Shown here: positions 11,301 through 19,810 of the stretch, in pieces
Layout: each line of letters opens with the position of its first letter
Numbering within the stretch: the stretch's first letter is position 1
DNA from: Butyrivibrio sp.
Lineage (GTDB): Bacteria > Bacillota > Clostridia > Lachnospirales > Lachnospiraceae
Reading direction: 5' to 3'
NCBI GenBank assembly: GCA_015056585.1
Contig: SVFZ01000026.1
Location: 1-64,000, forward strand
Length of the DNA: 64,000 bases
Translations under genes and position numbers: made by a program
The notes under the pieces: model-generated
Database searches by the model: none
What the model saw: the letters and a program-made list of their open reading frames with translations, nothing else
What the model was told of the DNA's origin: nothing

Positions 11301-13413
11301 CTCTGTCCATATTGCGGATTGCTTCAAGAGCAGCACCGATTGTCTCAAAGTCTTTTCCCTGACCAACAGTTATTGTCTCTTTGTAAGCTGTCTTTTCAGC
11401 CGCATCTGTGCTCTCAAAAGGCACTATAAGGTTGTGCTTTCCATCTGTGATGTGCGCTTCATCAATGATCGCATCTCTTGAATGAGCTTCATCAAAGGCA
11501 TAGCCTGATGGAACACCTGTAACCTCAACTCTGTACTGGCCGCCACGAAGTGCTGCCTTTCCGGCAGCTACATCTTCTCCGGAAAACTCGTAAAAGTACT
11601 TTGTGTCCTCAAAATCTTTTTCCTTATCAAGAAGGATGAATCTAAAGGTTGCGTCGGAAAGCTCTGAAAGAGCAATGCCCTTGGTCTCTACTACAACCGG
11701 AGTAATATCCTTTTTAACAAATTCAAGGACTACGTCCTTAGTATCCTTGTCAAAAGAAACTGTGTCAGTAACAAGTGTATAATCATCAACACCTGCAACT
11801 TCAACTGTATACTCAACTCCTGCCTGAAGTGTTACATCAAAGCTTCCGTCCTCTGAAAGAGTAAGCTTTGGAACGTAAACAGAAGCTTCGTCTGCAGGGG
11901 TAAATGTAAACTCTGCATTCTCAGAAAATGATGCAAGATCGTTTTCTTCAACACCTGAAATCTTACCGCTAACCATGGCAAGATCAATTCCCACTACAGT
12001 AACATTAAGGTCCTGATCACCATCAATGTTTACAACGTGGTCTGAAGTGATAACGTATTCATCTGCACCCTCAAGGCTAAGTTCATAGTCAAAGCCCTCT
12101 GCAAGCTCAGCTGTGAATGAACCGTTTTCTACTGTGCCTCTTACCTTGTTTCCGTTCTTGCTGTTTGTGAATACCACATCGAAAGACTCAGTACCTGTGT
12201 ATCCTTCAACGCTTCCGGAAACAGTGCCATAGTCTGCATGCTGACGATATATTCTTCCGATAACAAGCTTCTCATTTGATGAGTAAAACTTGTACTTACC
12301 ATTTGATGAAGGATAGAACTCCATCTTTGTGGCCGGGCTTCCACCTGCATAAGTCTGGAATACATCGTTCTCAGCATCGTCCACATTTGCAAAGTGAATA
12401 TCAGAATCTGTTCCGTTACTTGAAACGATAGCCGTTATAATATCATCGGCCTTACACTCAAGTGCAACGTAAACATCAGCATTTGAGCTCTTATTGGAAT
12501 AAATATATCCGTTATAAACGTTTCCATCAGCATCTGTGAGAGACTTGCCGTCATATCTGGTCAATGACTCATTTTTACTTCTGAGCCTGTGTGCTGTAGG
12601 ATAACCTCCGTCATTAAATACGAAGTCTCCGTCATCCACTGAAAATGAAGGGATATTTACACCTGTTGCTCCTGCTGTCGTACCCTCAGGATAAAAACTG
12701 TTGATGGTGTAAACATCAAGTCTGTTGTTGTAGCTATCTCCCAGATCTTCTGCACCGAAATCCCAGACGTCTGTCTTGGAATCGTCGAAGTCACGGGAAG
12801 GTGCTGACTCAGAATCTGTCTCGGAGCTTGTCAAAAGAGCTTTCGCAGCCTTTTCAGTTTCCTCTGCTGTCTTCTCAGCATCAGCCGCATCTGACTTATC
12901 TTCGACTTTCTCAGCGTCAGCCTCAGACTCTGTGGACTTTGTATCTTCTCCGTCTGTTCCATCAGTAGTCTTTCCGGTTTCTGAATCTGTTGTTGCAGAA
13001 TTCTTGCCATCTTCTGACTCAGTTGTTCCTGCGGCGTTACTGCCGGCATCTGACTGCTTGTTTGTTCCTGAAGTTGTCGTTGTTTCCGAAGTCGTCGACT
13101 TGTCTGAACTCGTCGACGTTCCTGAAGTCATCTCTGCTCCTGAATTCTTGTTTTCTTCAGCTTCACTGCTTAGTGAAGATGCCTGGTTTGAAGCACTTCC
13201 GCCTAAATCATCACCGGCTTCCCCTCCGGTCTTTTCGGCTTCGCTTGCCTCTGCTGCGGAGACAGTCTTTTCATTTCCGTCTTCCCCGGTCTCCGCAATC
13301 GCATTCCCGCCCGGCAAAGCAGCAGAGAGAGATGAAAAGGCCATAGCTGCAGAAAGAATAACTGCACCGGCCTTGGCTCCCAAGCCTTTTTGCATTCTTG
13401 TCCTTCTTATCAT
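5380..13413 (-). CDS. Giant cell-surface pectinolytic protein: pectinesterase (CE8-like) + pectate lyase (PL9-like) with repeated binding-like modules and C-terminal membrane anchor
   Basis: Signal peptide; CE8 motif FIGRQDTLYGDQGSTEAFYDCDIYGGTDYIFGG; right-handed beta-helix ENGNTGIQVSRY...NADAGYEDADGFAAKL...YNNADDGWDLFAKVETG; Ser/Gly linker; C-terminal hydrophobic segment followed by basic tail. Confidence 0.82.
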   Translation of the reverse strand: MIRRTRMQKGLGAKAGAVILSAAMAFSSLSAALPGGNAIAETGEDGNEKTVSAAEASEAEKTGGEAGDDLGGSASNQASSLSSEAEENKNSGAEMTSGTSTSSDKSTTSETTTTSGTNKQSDAGSNAAGTTESEDGKNSATTDSETGKTTDGTDGEDTKSTESEADAEKVEDKSDAADAEKTAEETEKAAKALLTSSETDSESAPSRDFDDSKTDVWDFGAEDLGDSYNNRLDVYTINSFYPEGTTAGATGVNIPSFSVDDGDFVFNDGGYPTAHRLRSKNESLTRYDGKSLTDADGNVYNGYIYSNKSSNADVYVALECKADDIITAIVSSNGTDSDIHFANVDDAENDVFQTYAGGSPATKMEFYPSSNGKYKFYSSNEKLVIGRIYRQHADYGTVSGSVEGYTGTESFDVVFTNSKNGNKVRGTVENGSFTAELAEGFDYELSLEGADEYVITSDHVVNIDGDQDLNVTVVGIDLAMVSGKISGVEENDLASFSENAEFTFTPADEASVYVPKLTLSEDGSFDVTLQAGVEYTVEVAGVDDYTLVTDTVSFDKDTKDVVLEFVKKDITPVVVETKGIALSELSDATFRFILLDKEKDFEDTKYFYEFSGEDVAAGKAALRGGQYRVEVTGVPSGYAFDEAHSRDAIIDEAHITDGKHNLIVPFESTDAAEKTAYKETITVGQGKDFETIGAALEAIRNMDRDDTQRVTVEIQPGDYQEMLVIDTPNVTFKNAVSGASVVPVNSGVSLSADSVRITGYYGHGYTYYSMGDDCKYDAELLEVNKYNGYASFVNPGSGTTAGSYWNATVVVNAPGFNAYDIIFENSFNQYQSELAAGDVTVKQSSGKEGTVSRASMAAGDTTVQNKAYVERAAAIAMRAAATGTYFNNCAFIGRQDTLYGDQGSTEAFYDCDIYGGTDYIFGGMTAVFAKCDLIFNTSEDKNDVGYITAAQQKSASSRGFLMYNCRVTSTEPGVNTASAYASKPGYLGRPWQADTSEVVFYNTVIDATCEQYKDTSASLINPVGWLSTLSGTTKRNVEYGTVEMSGVDNSSSRVDWAPVSTEAKTTDGKDIAVSTFLGSWNPFSDNGDDMTIKLPDGSEIEEPQGEEPQPVASSKYVLEASELDTVAQNSFKDGDTIKAGTDDRFELIFSSASSIDENNKSFDDGYVGTKRINFRKPASADYGTVKFTTANPATVKVYWVAGDAGRAMTILNKSFETVTTSEAGTAKNALMISSLSLADAGTYYLGGDIGSNYIFRVEVEEEQAAEPVVSVIEASDFETFAAGAKADGEAVKGGTDDYFTVLYSAKSKIDTSTKTWEDGYTSGVRFNLGGKATTEMNAIKFTTASEATVEVWWAEGGDDNRQMAILDADGNVAAVTDGTYTKNSPYYSKLELAEAGTYYLGGATNNNYIFKVQVTDGAKAEVTRKDWAEVNAPVISEVSINEENKIVVKAASEIGTNGGDELVVTMYDAEGNEKLSAKSLKEDTQFEFSFAPDRSGEYYFTAVLSREEEEQVKVSRESDKVSFVYGLTEPQFKNATNKGNGKLVVKFYSVSEADGYTLYATDKTDEKAAVVKTIVTPEEVVFNTSTEYSYTFVGLTVGHTYELTLIASRGDETSKESKMEVEISETEEAEWTFAAFGQGVSSKSSDCGYTVNDDGSVTVWDLNNKGKIVPASTDGLSFYYTAIPAAKNFTFTAKAKIDSWTFTNAQEGFGIMACDRVGVNGNSSVFWNNSYMASGTKVEYYYDSDKGEATKDETGTKVTMKLGLGAQEKVGVTKDNLSRLEANDTATVTGEFSSNMYPLETTCAANGSGTYNLFGKEKSGTVQGTIDNPVTEVTLRIQKNNTGYFVSYLDDNGNTLYTKKFYETDALEKLDSDYVYVGFFTSRTFKVTFSDTVITLIDPEDDAPAEERDKVLVAPNYKFISATNSNTAKYELVFTANADGVLTITDASGKKLVDAKEVTENEVVKAATSLVKGNNSFEAVFTPNEGFHPEGKEYNVLSSYETAKLTHTVKYATVNDNEKIYVSAAGKADGEGTENSPVDIYTAVKYTQPGQTIVLEAGTYNLSSTVKVERGISGTASKPIRMVAENGRAVFDFGGKCAGFIFAGDYWYVSGIDCTKSANSQKGIQVSGSHITLEDIRAYENGNTGIQVSRYLSTDGYEDWPSYDLIRNCTSFSNADAGYEDADGFAAKLTVGDGVVFDGCIAYNNADDGWDLFAKVETGTIGQVTIQNSVAFGNGYGVDGTNEGNGNGFKMGGSSMPGNHKLINSVAWNNKAKGIDSNSGPNIQVYNSMSFNNGSNNVALYTNDSANTDYLVNGVLSYRTENQSTNENIKAKGTQDTAKIYGKNNFFWNDGKSANSEGVTAADDWFVSLDAPKASASDPYAVAASIRAADGSIDLGDFLKLTEKGAEAISAAGVDYKGVVALLHGEYSSLKDEREISGSEDDSKKDETSEESGSSEGGTGTSGSGSSSGSGSSSGSGSSSGSGSSSGSGSSSGSSSSSDSGSSSSNSGQSGSSGTASGTSSAATTATTGNTSNGAATSGTTTGNTSGAGGAQVAGAVRNNDEKAAENSESTANEDGTKETEKTTEQTAEEVTNNSSSDQSTETVQNPEKEQSTETVQNEQQETKAIEDEAAPTSDKPQSPLPVLPIAGAVIIIIAAVVAAIKTGIFAKLLAIIGITR
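5932..6030 (-). repeat. 18-bp tandem repeat encoding (GSSSGS)n linker
   Basis: Repeated cttccgcttcctgatgag-type 18-mers in frame with SGSGSSSGSGSSSGSG. Confidence 0.85.
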
Positions 13414-13731
13414 TCTTGTCCTCCCAATCTTCCAGAAAAAAATAAGTTTATAAAATGTTTATTTTGTAACCGCTTACATTTTTCTGTGAAATGTGCCTTT
13501 ATCTTAGCATATCCAGATTGACGAAAACAATAGAAAATTGTAAGTTTCTTTCATTAATTTCGCTTAAAACTAAACAAAATTTCAGTGGATTGTTTTGTGT
13601 ATTATGCACTAAAATCAGACCAGTTGTGGAAGAATCAAATCGTACCAAATTAGAATGATAGCGTTTTCATAGTTCATTATAATTTAACAGAATAGCGTGA
13701 CAATTATAAAAAAAGCATAAACAAGTCAGAT

Positions 13732-13769
13732 AAAAAGGACAGGTCTCTATCATAAGGCCGGTCCTTTTT
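13732..13769 (-). terminator. Rho-independent terminator
   Basis: AAAAAGGAC...GTCCTTTTT inverted repeat flanked by A/T runs, downstream of the 13831-15027 gene. Confidence 0.7.
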
Positions 13770-13830
13770 GTTATTCCCATTATCAAGTTAAACTTTTCTG
13801 CTCAAATATGTCAAACATGCGAAATATGTA

Positions 13831-15027
13831 TCATATGTCCGAATATTCCCCATATTCACATCCGACATGAGTAGCTTCAATCTCGTCAACCAATATAAGT
13901 TCATCACCTTTTTTGTCATAGAGCTTAACTGTTCCCCAGCCATTACCTCCGTTCCATAGGCGATTGTGGAGCTTTTGACCGTCAGGCGCTTCATAGTTCA
14001 CGAAAAGCATATCCTTCTTCAGGCAGTGTATTTCTGTTTCCATGGCTGCGCGGATGTTTTCCTGGCGCACATGCCAGATGACCTCTGTGTCCGTTTCCTC
14101 AAAGCTAAACTCAGTCTTGACGTGGAGATGCAGCTTGGAAAAATTGAAATCATACTCTTTTCCCTCATAATAAAAGACTCCAAGAAGCCTTCTATCCAGC
14201 GGAACGAAGTAAACCTTAGGTCTTCCGCCACCGATGTCAAAGGCACTGTTTTTAAGCTGCTCATCGGTTTTCTTGCTGAAGAGACAGTTTGACGACAGCC
14301 ACACCCAGGGGCTGGTAAAATCTCTTCCCCAGTTTTTATCCGCATATCCATAGCTCTTTGCGGGAGTTACAATGTACTTTCTGCCATTAAAGGTAATGGT
14401 TCCGCCATAGGCACTCTTCATTCCTTCCGCATGCCAGTACATAGCAAAGGCTTCGATGTCTCTTAGAGGCTTGCTGGCTCCGTATCCCACATTGAACGTA
14501 ATCTGCTTATCTATAGTAAGATCAAAAGATATTTCTCCTGCATCACACATCCACTCAGGATGCGCTTTTGCATCTTCCTCTGATATGCTGATGCTTCCCT
14601 GAAGCGCATTTTCCGACGCGAGGCAATCACCTGCTTTTATGCTATAGGGTGCACTTCCATGAATCTTCACATCTTTAAGGGAAAAGAATCTGTGAAGTTG
14701 GCAAGCATCTTCTCCCCAGGTTCCGGCCTTTACCATGAGGTACGAGGGCTGCTTCCCACTCTTTTTGTTTTCCGGAAGCTGTCCGAAAACAGGCTCTTTT
14801 TCCGCAAGAGCAGGGTTACATACAAAGAACTCGATAAAGAAAGGCTTGTCTTCTCCGGTCTGGGCATCCTGAGCCGTAAATGAATGCCACCACCAGTCAT
14901 ATCCCATGTGGGCCAATGGGCCATGGAGCATGAAAGCATCTCTCCTTCTGCTATGTCTGTTAAACTTCGTAATCTTCATATGTATATCCTCCATGCTTCT
15001 TCTAGGTTTCTCTGTGGTTTTTTTCAT
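13831..15027 (-). CDS. Tocopherol cyclase-like family protein
   Basis: GYDWWWHSFTAQD, YAMYWHAEG, KNWGRDFTSPWVWLSSN-type motifs; family call from memory of motif style. Confidence 0.5.
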   Translation of the reverse strand: MKKTTEKPRRSMEDIHMKITKFNRHSRRRDAFMLHGPLAHMGYDWWWHSFTAQDAQTGEDKPFFIEFFVCNPALAEKEPVFGQLPENKKSGKQPSYLMVKAGTWGEDACQLHRFFSLKDVKIHGSAPYSIKAGDCLASENALQGSISISEEDAKAHPEWMCDAGEISFDLTIDKQITFNVGYGASKPLRDIEAFAMYWHAEGMKSAYGGTITFNGRKYIVTPAKSYGYADKNWGRDFTSPWVWLSSNCLFSKKTDEQLKNSAFDIGGGRPKVYFVPLDRRLLGVFYYEGKEYDFNFSKLHLHVKTEFSFEETDTEVIWHVRQENIRAAMETEIHCLKKDMLFVNYEAPDGQKLHNRLWNGGNGWGTVKLYDKKGDELILVDEIEATHVGCEYGEYSDI

Positions 15028-15114
15028 GAATTCTCTAAATGATCAAAGATAAGATCACATTAATTATACACTCTCATGGTTACTCGAATGTCCAGAAACA
15101 TATCTTATAATATC

Positions 15115-15421
15115 CTTTTCATGGGACGAGCTCACTTTTCTCTGTATATTTGAAAAATATCAGCTCACTAACGTTATCTTCTTTTGCTTTTTCATGGGGA
15201 ACTCTACCCTTTGCCCATATATTTGAAAGATCCAAGTCAAACAGCGCTTTCTTCCTCTGATTTTTCATGGGTAAGTTTCGCTTTACTCTCCATATTTGTA
15301 AAATCCATTCAACCTGCCTTCCTGACCACTGTTTTTTTCATGGGTAGATTTCACCTTTCTCCCTATATTTGTAACCCCATGATCATCGGCATTCACACCT
15401 TCGATTTTTTCATGAGAAAAC
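15115..15421. repeat. ~73-bp-periodic degenerate tandem repeat (5 copies)
   Basis: CATGGG/CATGAG core at 15120, 15193, 15266, 15339, 15411 (spacing 73,73,73,72), with a conserved TATATTTG(T/A)AA block about 25 bp after most cores. Confidence 0.75.
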
Positions 15422-15450
15422 TTTAGAACAAGTCATATATCAAAAAAGAA

Positions 15451-15495
15451 AAAATCATGTTCTGTCCGGATAATTCCAGATCAAAACATGATTTT
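15451..15495 (-). terminator. Rho-independent terminator
   Basis: GAAAATCATGTT...AACATGATTTTTTC inverted repeat downstream of the 15634-16359 gene. Confidence 0.7.
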
Positions 15496-15633
15496 CACAA
15501 TCTCAATATTACATAAAGCTTTTCTATATTTCTGCGACTTGTCACATCTCCTGAATCACAAAGCTTGTCAAAGACATAAAACATCAGCTTTTAAGCCGGA
15601 TGCATCTTGTAGCCATCACTTACAGCCTCATTC

Positions 15634-16359
15634 TTATGCCTCCGGCCCCTTGTAGCTGTCTCTTACGGCCTCGTAGGACTTCATGTCGCCGATATCGTGT
15701 CTGCCGCCGGTCATCTTCCAGGCATGAACCTTAGTCTGTCTGCTGAGCCATGCAGCGTAGCTTCCCGGAGCATCTGCGTTGCAGCCAAGGTCAAGCGCTT
15801 CCTGGATACGGCTGATATCTTCAGCGCGGTAGAAATAAAACGGAGGAACAGCCAATGTTCCCTTAGGCTCCTTGGGTTTCTCCTCATAGGAAGTGATAAG
15901 TGAATCATCGTCAACAGTGATAACTGCTGTTCTCTGAAGTGCCTCAAGCCTGTTCTCGTCGTGACACATTACGCAGCTTGTTTTCTTTTCCTGAGCAAAC
16001 TTAATGAACGGAACAAGAGAGAAACTAAGTACATTATCTCCTGCCATAACAAGGACATCCTCTTCAAGTCCCTTAGCCGCCAGCTGGATATCTCTGACTG
16101 CGCCAAGTCTTGTTTCATTTGTCTCAGTGCCATCATCGATAACACGGATCTTCTCTTTATGTCCCTCAGCCCAGCTCTCAAACTGCTTTGCAAACTTGTG
16201 ATTGGACACAACTATAAATTCATCTATAACAGAACTAAGATCCTCAACAAGCCAGTCAAGGATCGCTTTTCCGCCAACCTCAAGAAGCGGCTTGGGGAAG
16301 TTCTCTGTAAGAGGGTAGAGCCTGGTTGCATAACCGGCTGCCAGTATTATTGCCTTCAT
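15634..16359 (-). CDS. Sugar-phosphate nucleotidyltransferase (NTP_transferase family)
   Basis: MKAIILAAGYATRLYPLTENFPKPLLEVGGKAILDW. Confidence 0.82.
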   Translation of the reverse strand: MKAIILAAGYATRLYPLTENFPKPLLEVGGKAILDWLVEDLSSVIDEFIVVSNHKFAKQFESWAEGHKEKIRVIDDGTETNETRLGAVRDIQLAAKGLEEDVLVMAGDNVLSFSLVPFIKFAQEKKTSCVMCHDENRLEALQRTAVITVDDDSLITSYEEKPKEPKGTLAVPPFYFYRAEDISRIQEALDLGCNADAPGSYAAWLSRQTKVHAWKMTGGRHDIGDMKSYEAVRDSYKGPEA

Positions 16360-17552
16360 CCTTTGTTTCCTCCTGTTAAATCAACGCCGTCAGCTGAATT
16401 GCAAAGTGCTCCCACATATTTGCCCTCAAGCTCAGGGAACTCTTCAAGGTACTTCTCTTCAACGCTCTTCATAACGTCATCAGCCTTATTCGGATCAACA
16501 AGAGCCATGCAGCACCCCTTAAAGCCCGCGCCGGAAAATCTTCCGCCATAGATTCCGTCTGTCTGTGTCATTATCTCATAAAGCTTAATAAGTTCGGGAC
16601 ATCCGCACTCATAATTCTCAATACTGGATTTGCCGGATTCAAATACCAGCTTGCCGTAGCCTTCGATATCACCGGCTTCCCAGCATTTAACACCATCCTG
16701 GACTCTCTGATATTCAGTAAAATAGTGAAGAGCTCTTTTTCTGAAAGGTACAGGAAGCTTGTCCTTATTGTTCTCAAAAGCCTCTCTTGGTACTTCTCTC
16801 AAAACAGTGTCCGAAAACTTGCCATAATCAAGGCCTGAAAAAGCCATAATATCGTATGCTGCTGCCTTACACTCATCCTGTCTTAAGTTGTAAGCTGAGT
16901 TTGCAAGGCTGCGCTCAAGTCCGCTGAAGAATATGGCAATTTTAAACTCTTTTCCCTTCCAAGGGATAAGTTTGTAACTGTCATCCTTGCAGTCAAGGTA
17001 AAGAAGCTGATCCTTCTTGCAAAGTACCTCACAGGACTGATCAAGTTTACCGCAGTTAACACCTACATACTTGTTCTCAGCAGCCTTGGCCATCATTATT
17101 GTCTGCCAAGGCTCAAGCTCAATCTGGTTAACAGCTGCAAGAGCTGATAAAAAGGCGATAATAACAGCTGCAGATGAACTAAGTCCGCCAATAGGAAGAC
17201 TTCCCTCAATAACAGCACTTACACCAAACTTAAGCTTGTACTCTTCTCCAAGCATCTTGGCCGCTGCTCTGCAGTGATCTGCCCAGTCGCCCACCTTATT
17301 CTCCGGAATATCCCTCACATGAAACTGTGCTCTCTTCTCAAAGTCCAGTGACCTGAGCTCACATATTCCTGATTCCTTAAGTCCATAGGCAATATGGATT
17401 CCTTTATCGATAGCAAGGCCATTGATAGCCCCCAGCTGATGGTCTATATGCGCTCCCAACGGAGCAATTCGATAAGGGCAAAAAGCCACATTGTCAGGAT
17501 CTTTGCCATAAATTTCAATGTACGTTTCTTCACACTTCATAACAACAATCAA
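16356..17552 (-). CDS. GHMP kinase (galactokinase/galacturonokinase-like)
   Basis: CPYRIAPLGAHIDHQLGAINGLAID substrate motif; SLPIGGLSSSAAVIIAFL ATP motif; GGRFSGAGFKGCCMALVD. Confidence 0.8.
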   Translation of the reverse strand: MIVVMKCEETYIEIYGKDPDNVAFCPYRIAPLGAHIDHQLGAINGLAIDKGIHIAYGLKESGICELRSLDFEKRAQFHVRDIPENKVGDWADHCRAAAKMLGEEYKLKFGVSAVIEGSLPIGGLSSSAAVIIAFLSALAAVNQIELEPWQTIMMAKAAENKYVGVNCGKLDQSCEVLCKKDQLLYLDCKDDSYKLIPWKGKEFKIAIFFSGLERSLANSAYNLRQDECKAAAYDIMAFSGLDYGKFSDTVLREVPREAFENNKDKLPVPFRKRALHYFTEYQRVQDGVKCWEAGDIEGYGKLVFESGKSSIENYECGCPELIKLYEIMTQTDGIYGGRFSGAGFKGCCMALVDPNKADDVMKSVEEKYLEEFPELEGKYVGALCNSADGVDLTGGNKG

Positions 17553-17635
17553 ACCCCATAACTTTTCTCACCCTCAGGTGCAAATTATACATAATTACTG
17601 CTACAGTAAACCATATCATGACTCTTTTATCAATA

Positions 17636-19447
17636 TCAATTATTGCCAAGCTGTTCCAAATATCTTTCAACATTCAAATATTTGATACCGTCAATTACTA
17701 TATCATGTCCGCGATATAGTACAGCCTTCTCTTTAATGGCACCGTACCTGAATTCTATGCGCCTGCACATATCCTCATTCACAAGATGTCTGTATTGATG
17801 AGGATCCGGATTTTCTGTATGCTTGATTTCAAACAGTCTGCAGCAATAGTTCTCCTCATCAAGGATCACCATATCTATTTCCCCGGCGCTAAACTCCAGC
17901 TTAAATGCTCTTTTCCCTCTTGGAAGAGTCTTGATTGTCTCCAGAAGAACAATTTCCTCAAGCATTCTTCCTCTGACCTCCTCCAGGATCAGGTTACTGA
18001 TTTCGCCGCGGGAAGCTGCAGGGTAAGTGTTGAATATTTCATCTTTCACAAGAGAAAACACCAACGCCTGAGCCTGGCAATACCTCATTCCGGGCTGGCT
18101 AAAAATAATTCTTTCATAGGTTCCTTCCGCATCTATAGACTCACTTCTGCAATCCATTATAAGATCAAGCATCAGAAGGTACTCTTTGATTTCCGCGACA
18201 TGGGCTTCTGATATCTCTATCCTTCTCTCATCACGATTCCTTATATCCAATATCTTACGAAGCCTGTCCACAACTGCCGAAGTGTCTATTGTATCAAGCA
18301 CACTTTCTTTCCCCTCTCTGGCAGCTCTTTTCCTGTCAATCTGCCTTGCAGATCCAAGGTCGTGGGATTCGAAATCCCGTTCCAGTACCGACAGCAGGAA
18401 CCTGTGGTTCATATCCTCGATTATTCGGTTAATAGCACCGGTCAGCTCTCCCGCTTCATATAAATCTGTAAGATGCCTGAAATGGCCGCCCGTTCTATAA
18501 CAAGCAAGACTGTGCTGAATATTCCTTGCAATTGCCGTATCTATATATTTCCTGGCAGATTCATCATCCCTGAATGAAATTCCTTCATCCATAAGGTCTA
18601 GGTCATCAAAATCCGTCTCGCCTACTCTGAAAGTTCCTCCATATCTTATGTATTCGTCAATGTCTCTTTTTCCAAGGAGTCCTGCGTATTCTCTAAATGG
18701 TATGAATGTTGTATGAATGGTAAAAGACCTGTCGTAGAGCTCATCATCTGTTGATAGCAAAAGTCCCAGAGAATCAGTTCCCGATAAAACAATCTTCATC
18801 CCCATCATGGCATAAACATCTGACAAAAGAGATGCTGAATCGATGAAGTCCTTAATGAGCGTAACTTCATCAATAAATACATTTTTTATTCCTTCATCGG
18901 AAAGGCGCTTTAAGTCTCTGTTGAGCATTGCCATACTGTCTGTCGAAAGAGCCTTTATATAAACCGTATCCTGCAGTGAAAGCTGGGAAATTGCCTGCAA
19001 AACCAGGGTTGTCTTTCCGGTCCTTCGAAGTCCATAGATAAGGCATACTTTTCCCGAAGAGTTGCTCTTAAGAAAGCGCTCTAGCTGGCTAAAGCACTCT
19101 CTTTTTTCATAATTATCCACGCTTCTGCACATGGCAAAAAGAGCTCCTCCCTTCACCACACGCATTTCATAGTCCACATCTGCTCCATTGGTAGAAGAGT
19201 TGCTGCGAATAATAGTGTCAGCATATAAATTGGCTCTGATCTGCCGTTCCAATTCCTTGCGCCTGGCAACCTTTGAAGCTATAAGTTCTTCATCAGCAGC
19301 TTTTACATATACACTCTTTTTCCTGCCATTCTCGGTCCATTGGAGATACATCCGTCTCCTGCCTCTTATGGTCTTGAATGTGATATTACCCTTGGGCAAA
19401 GTATCTATCTCTGCTTGTATTTGCTGCAACAAACTCATATTATCCAT
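17636..19447 (-). CDS. AAA+ ATPase (DUF4143-type architecture)
   Basis: Walker A YGLRRTGKTTLV, Walker B KNVFIDEVTLI; C-terminal nuclease-like FKLEFSAGEIDMVILDEENYCCRLFEIKHTE. Confidence 0.7.
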   Translation of the reverse strand: MDNMSLLQQIQAEIDTLPKGNITFKTIRGRRRMYLQWTENGRKKSVYVKAADEELIASKVARRKELERQIRANLYADTIIRSNSSTNGADVDYEMRVVKGGALFAMCRSVDNYEKRECFSQLERFLKSNSSGKVCLIYGLRRTGKTTLVLQAISQLSLQDTVYIKALSTDSMAMLNRDLKRLSDEGIKNVFIDEVTLIKDFIDSASLLSDVYAMMGMKIVLSGTDSLGLLLSTDDELYDRSFTIHTTFIPFREYAGLLGKRDIDEYIRYGGTFRVGETDFDDLDLMDEGISFRDDESARKYIDTAIARNIQHSLACYRTGGHFRHLTDLYEAGELTGAINRIIEDMNHRFLLSVLERDFESHDLGSARQIDRKRAAREGKESVLDTIDTSAVVDRLRKILDIRNRDERRIEISEAHVAEIKEYLLMLDLIMDCRSESIDAEGTYERIIFSQPGMRYCQAQALVFSLVKDEIFNTYPAASRGEISNLILEEVRGRMLEEIVLLETIKTLPRGKRAFKLEFSAGEIDMVILDEENYCCRLFEIKHTENPDPHQYRHLVNEDMCRRIEFRYGAIKEKAVLYRGHDIVIDGIKYLNVERYLEQLGNN

Positions 19448-19579
19448 GGCATATTCCTCTCAAGAAAAGGGTAACATAAAAGCAGCCCTAAAGCAACTAC
19501 TTACAGGGTTGCCTTGGGGTTGCTCAAATTTTCCTGTGCATTACAATATCAAAAAGCAGAACCGTTCTTATATGAATCA

Positions 19580-19613
19580 AAAAAAAGGAACCACTCCGAA
19601 GAATGATTCCTTT
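19580..19613 (-). terminator. Terminator originally downstream of the tRNA-Arg locus
   Basis: AAAGGAATCATTCTTCGGAGTGGTTCCTTTTTTTT on minus strand, next to attL. Confidence 0.6.
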
Positions 19614-19615
19614 GA

Positions 19616-19660
19616 TGTGCGTGACAGGATTCGAACCCACGACCTTCTGGTCCGTAGCCA
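19616..19660. repeat. attL core (3' end copy of tRNA-Arg)
   Basis: tgtgcgtgacaggattcgaacccacgaccttctggtccgtagcca, identical to 57801-57845. Confidence 0.93.
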
Positions 19661-19810
19661 AAAGTTCAATTGCTCAACCATGCGATTTATCCGGGTTGAA
19701 TTTTACAGATTTTTTACATTATTATAAAAATACTTTTCGTTTCCTCTATATTAATGGAAACTACTTTCGTTTACTTTTGACTACTTTTAAATACTATTAT
19801 AGTCAAAATG

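Noticed and set aside
12776-13453. 225-aa plus-strand ORF opposite the N-terminus of the surface protein
   Set aside because: Ser/Val-rich antisense shadow of a Thr/Ser/Glu-rich coding sequence.
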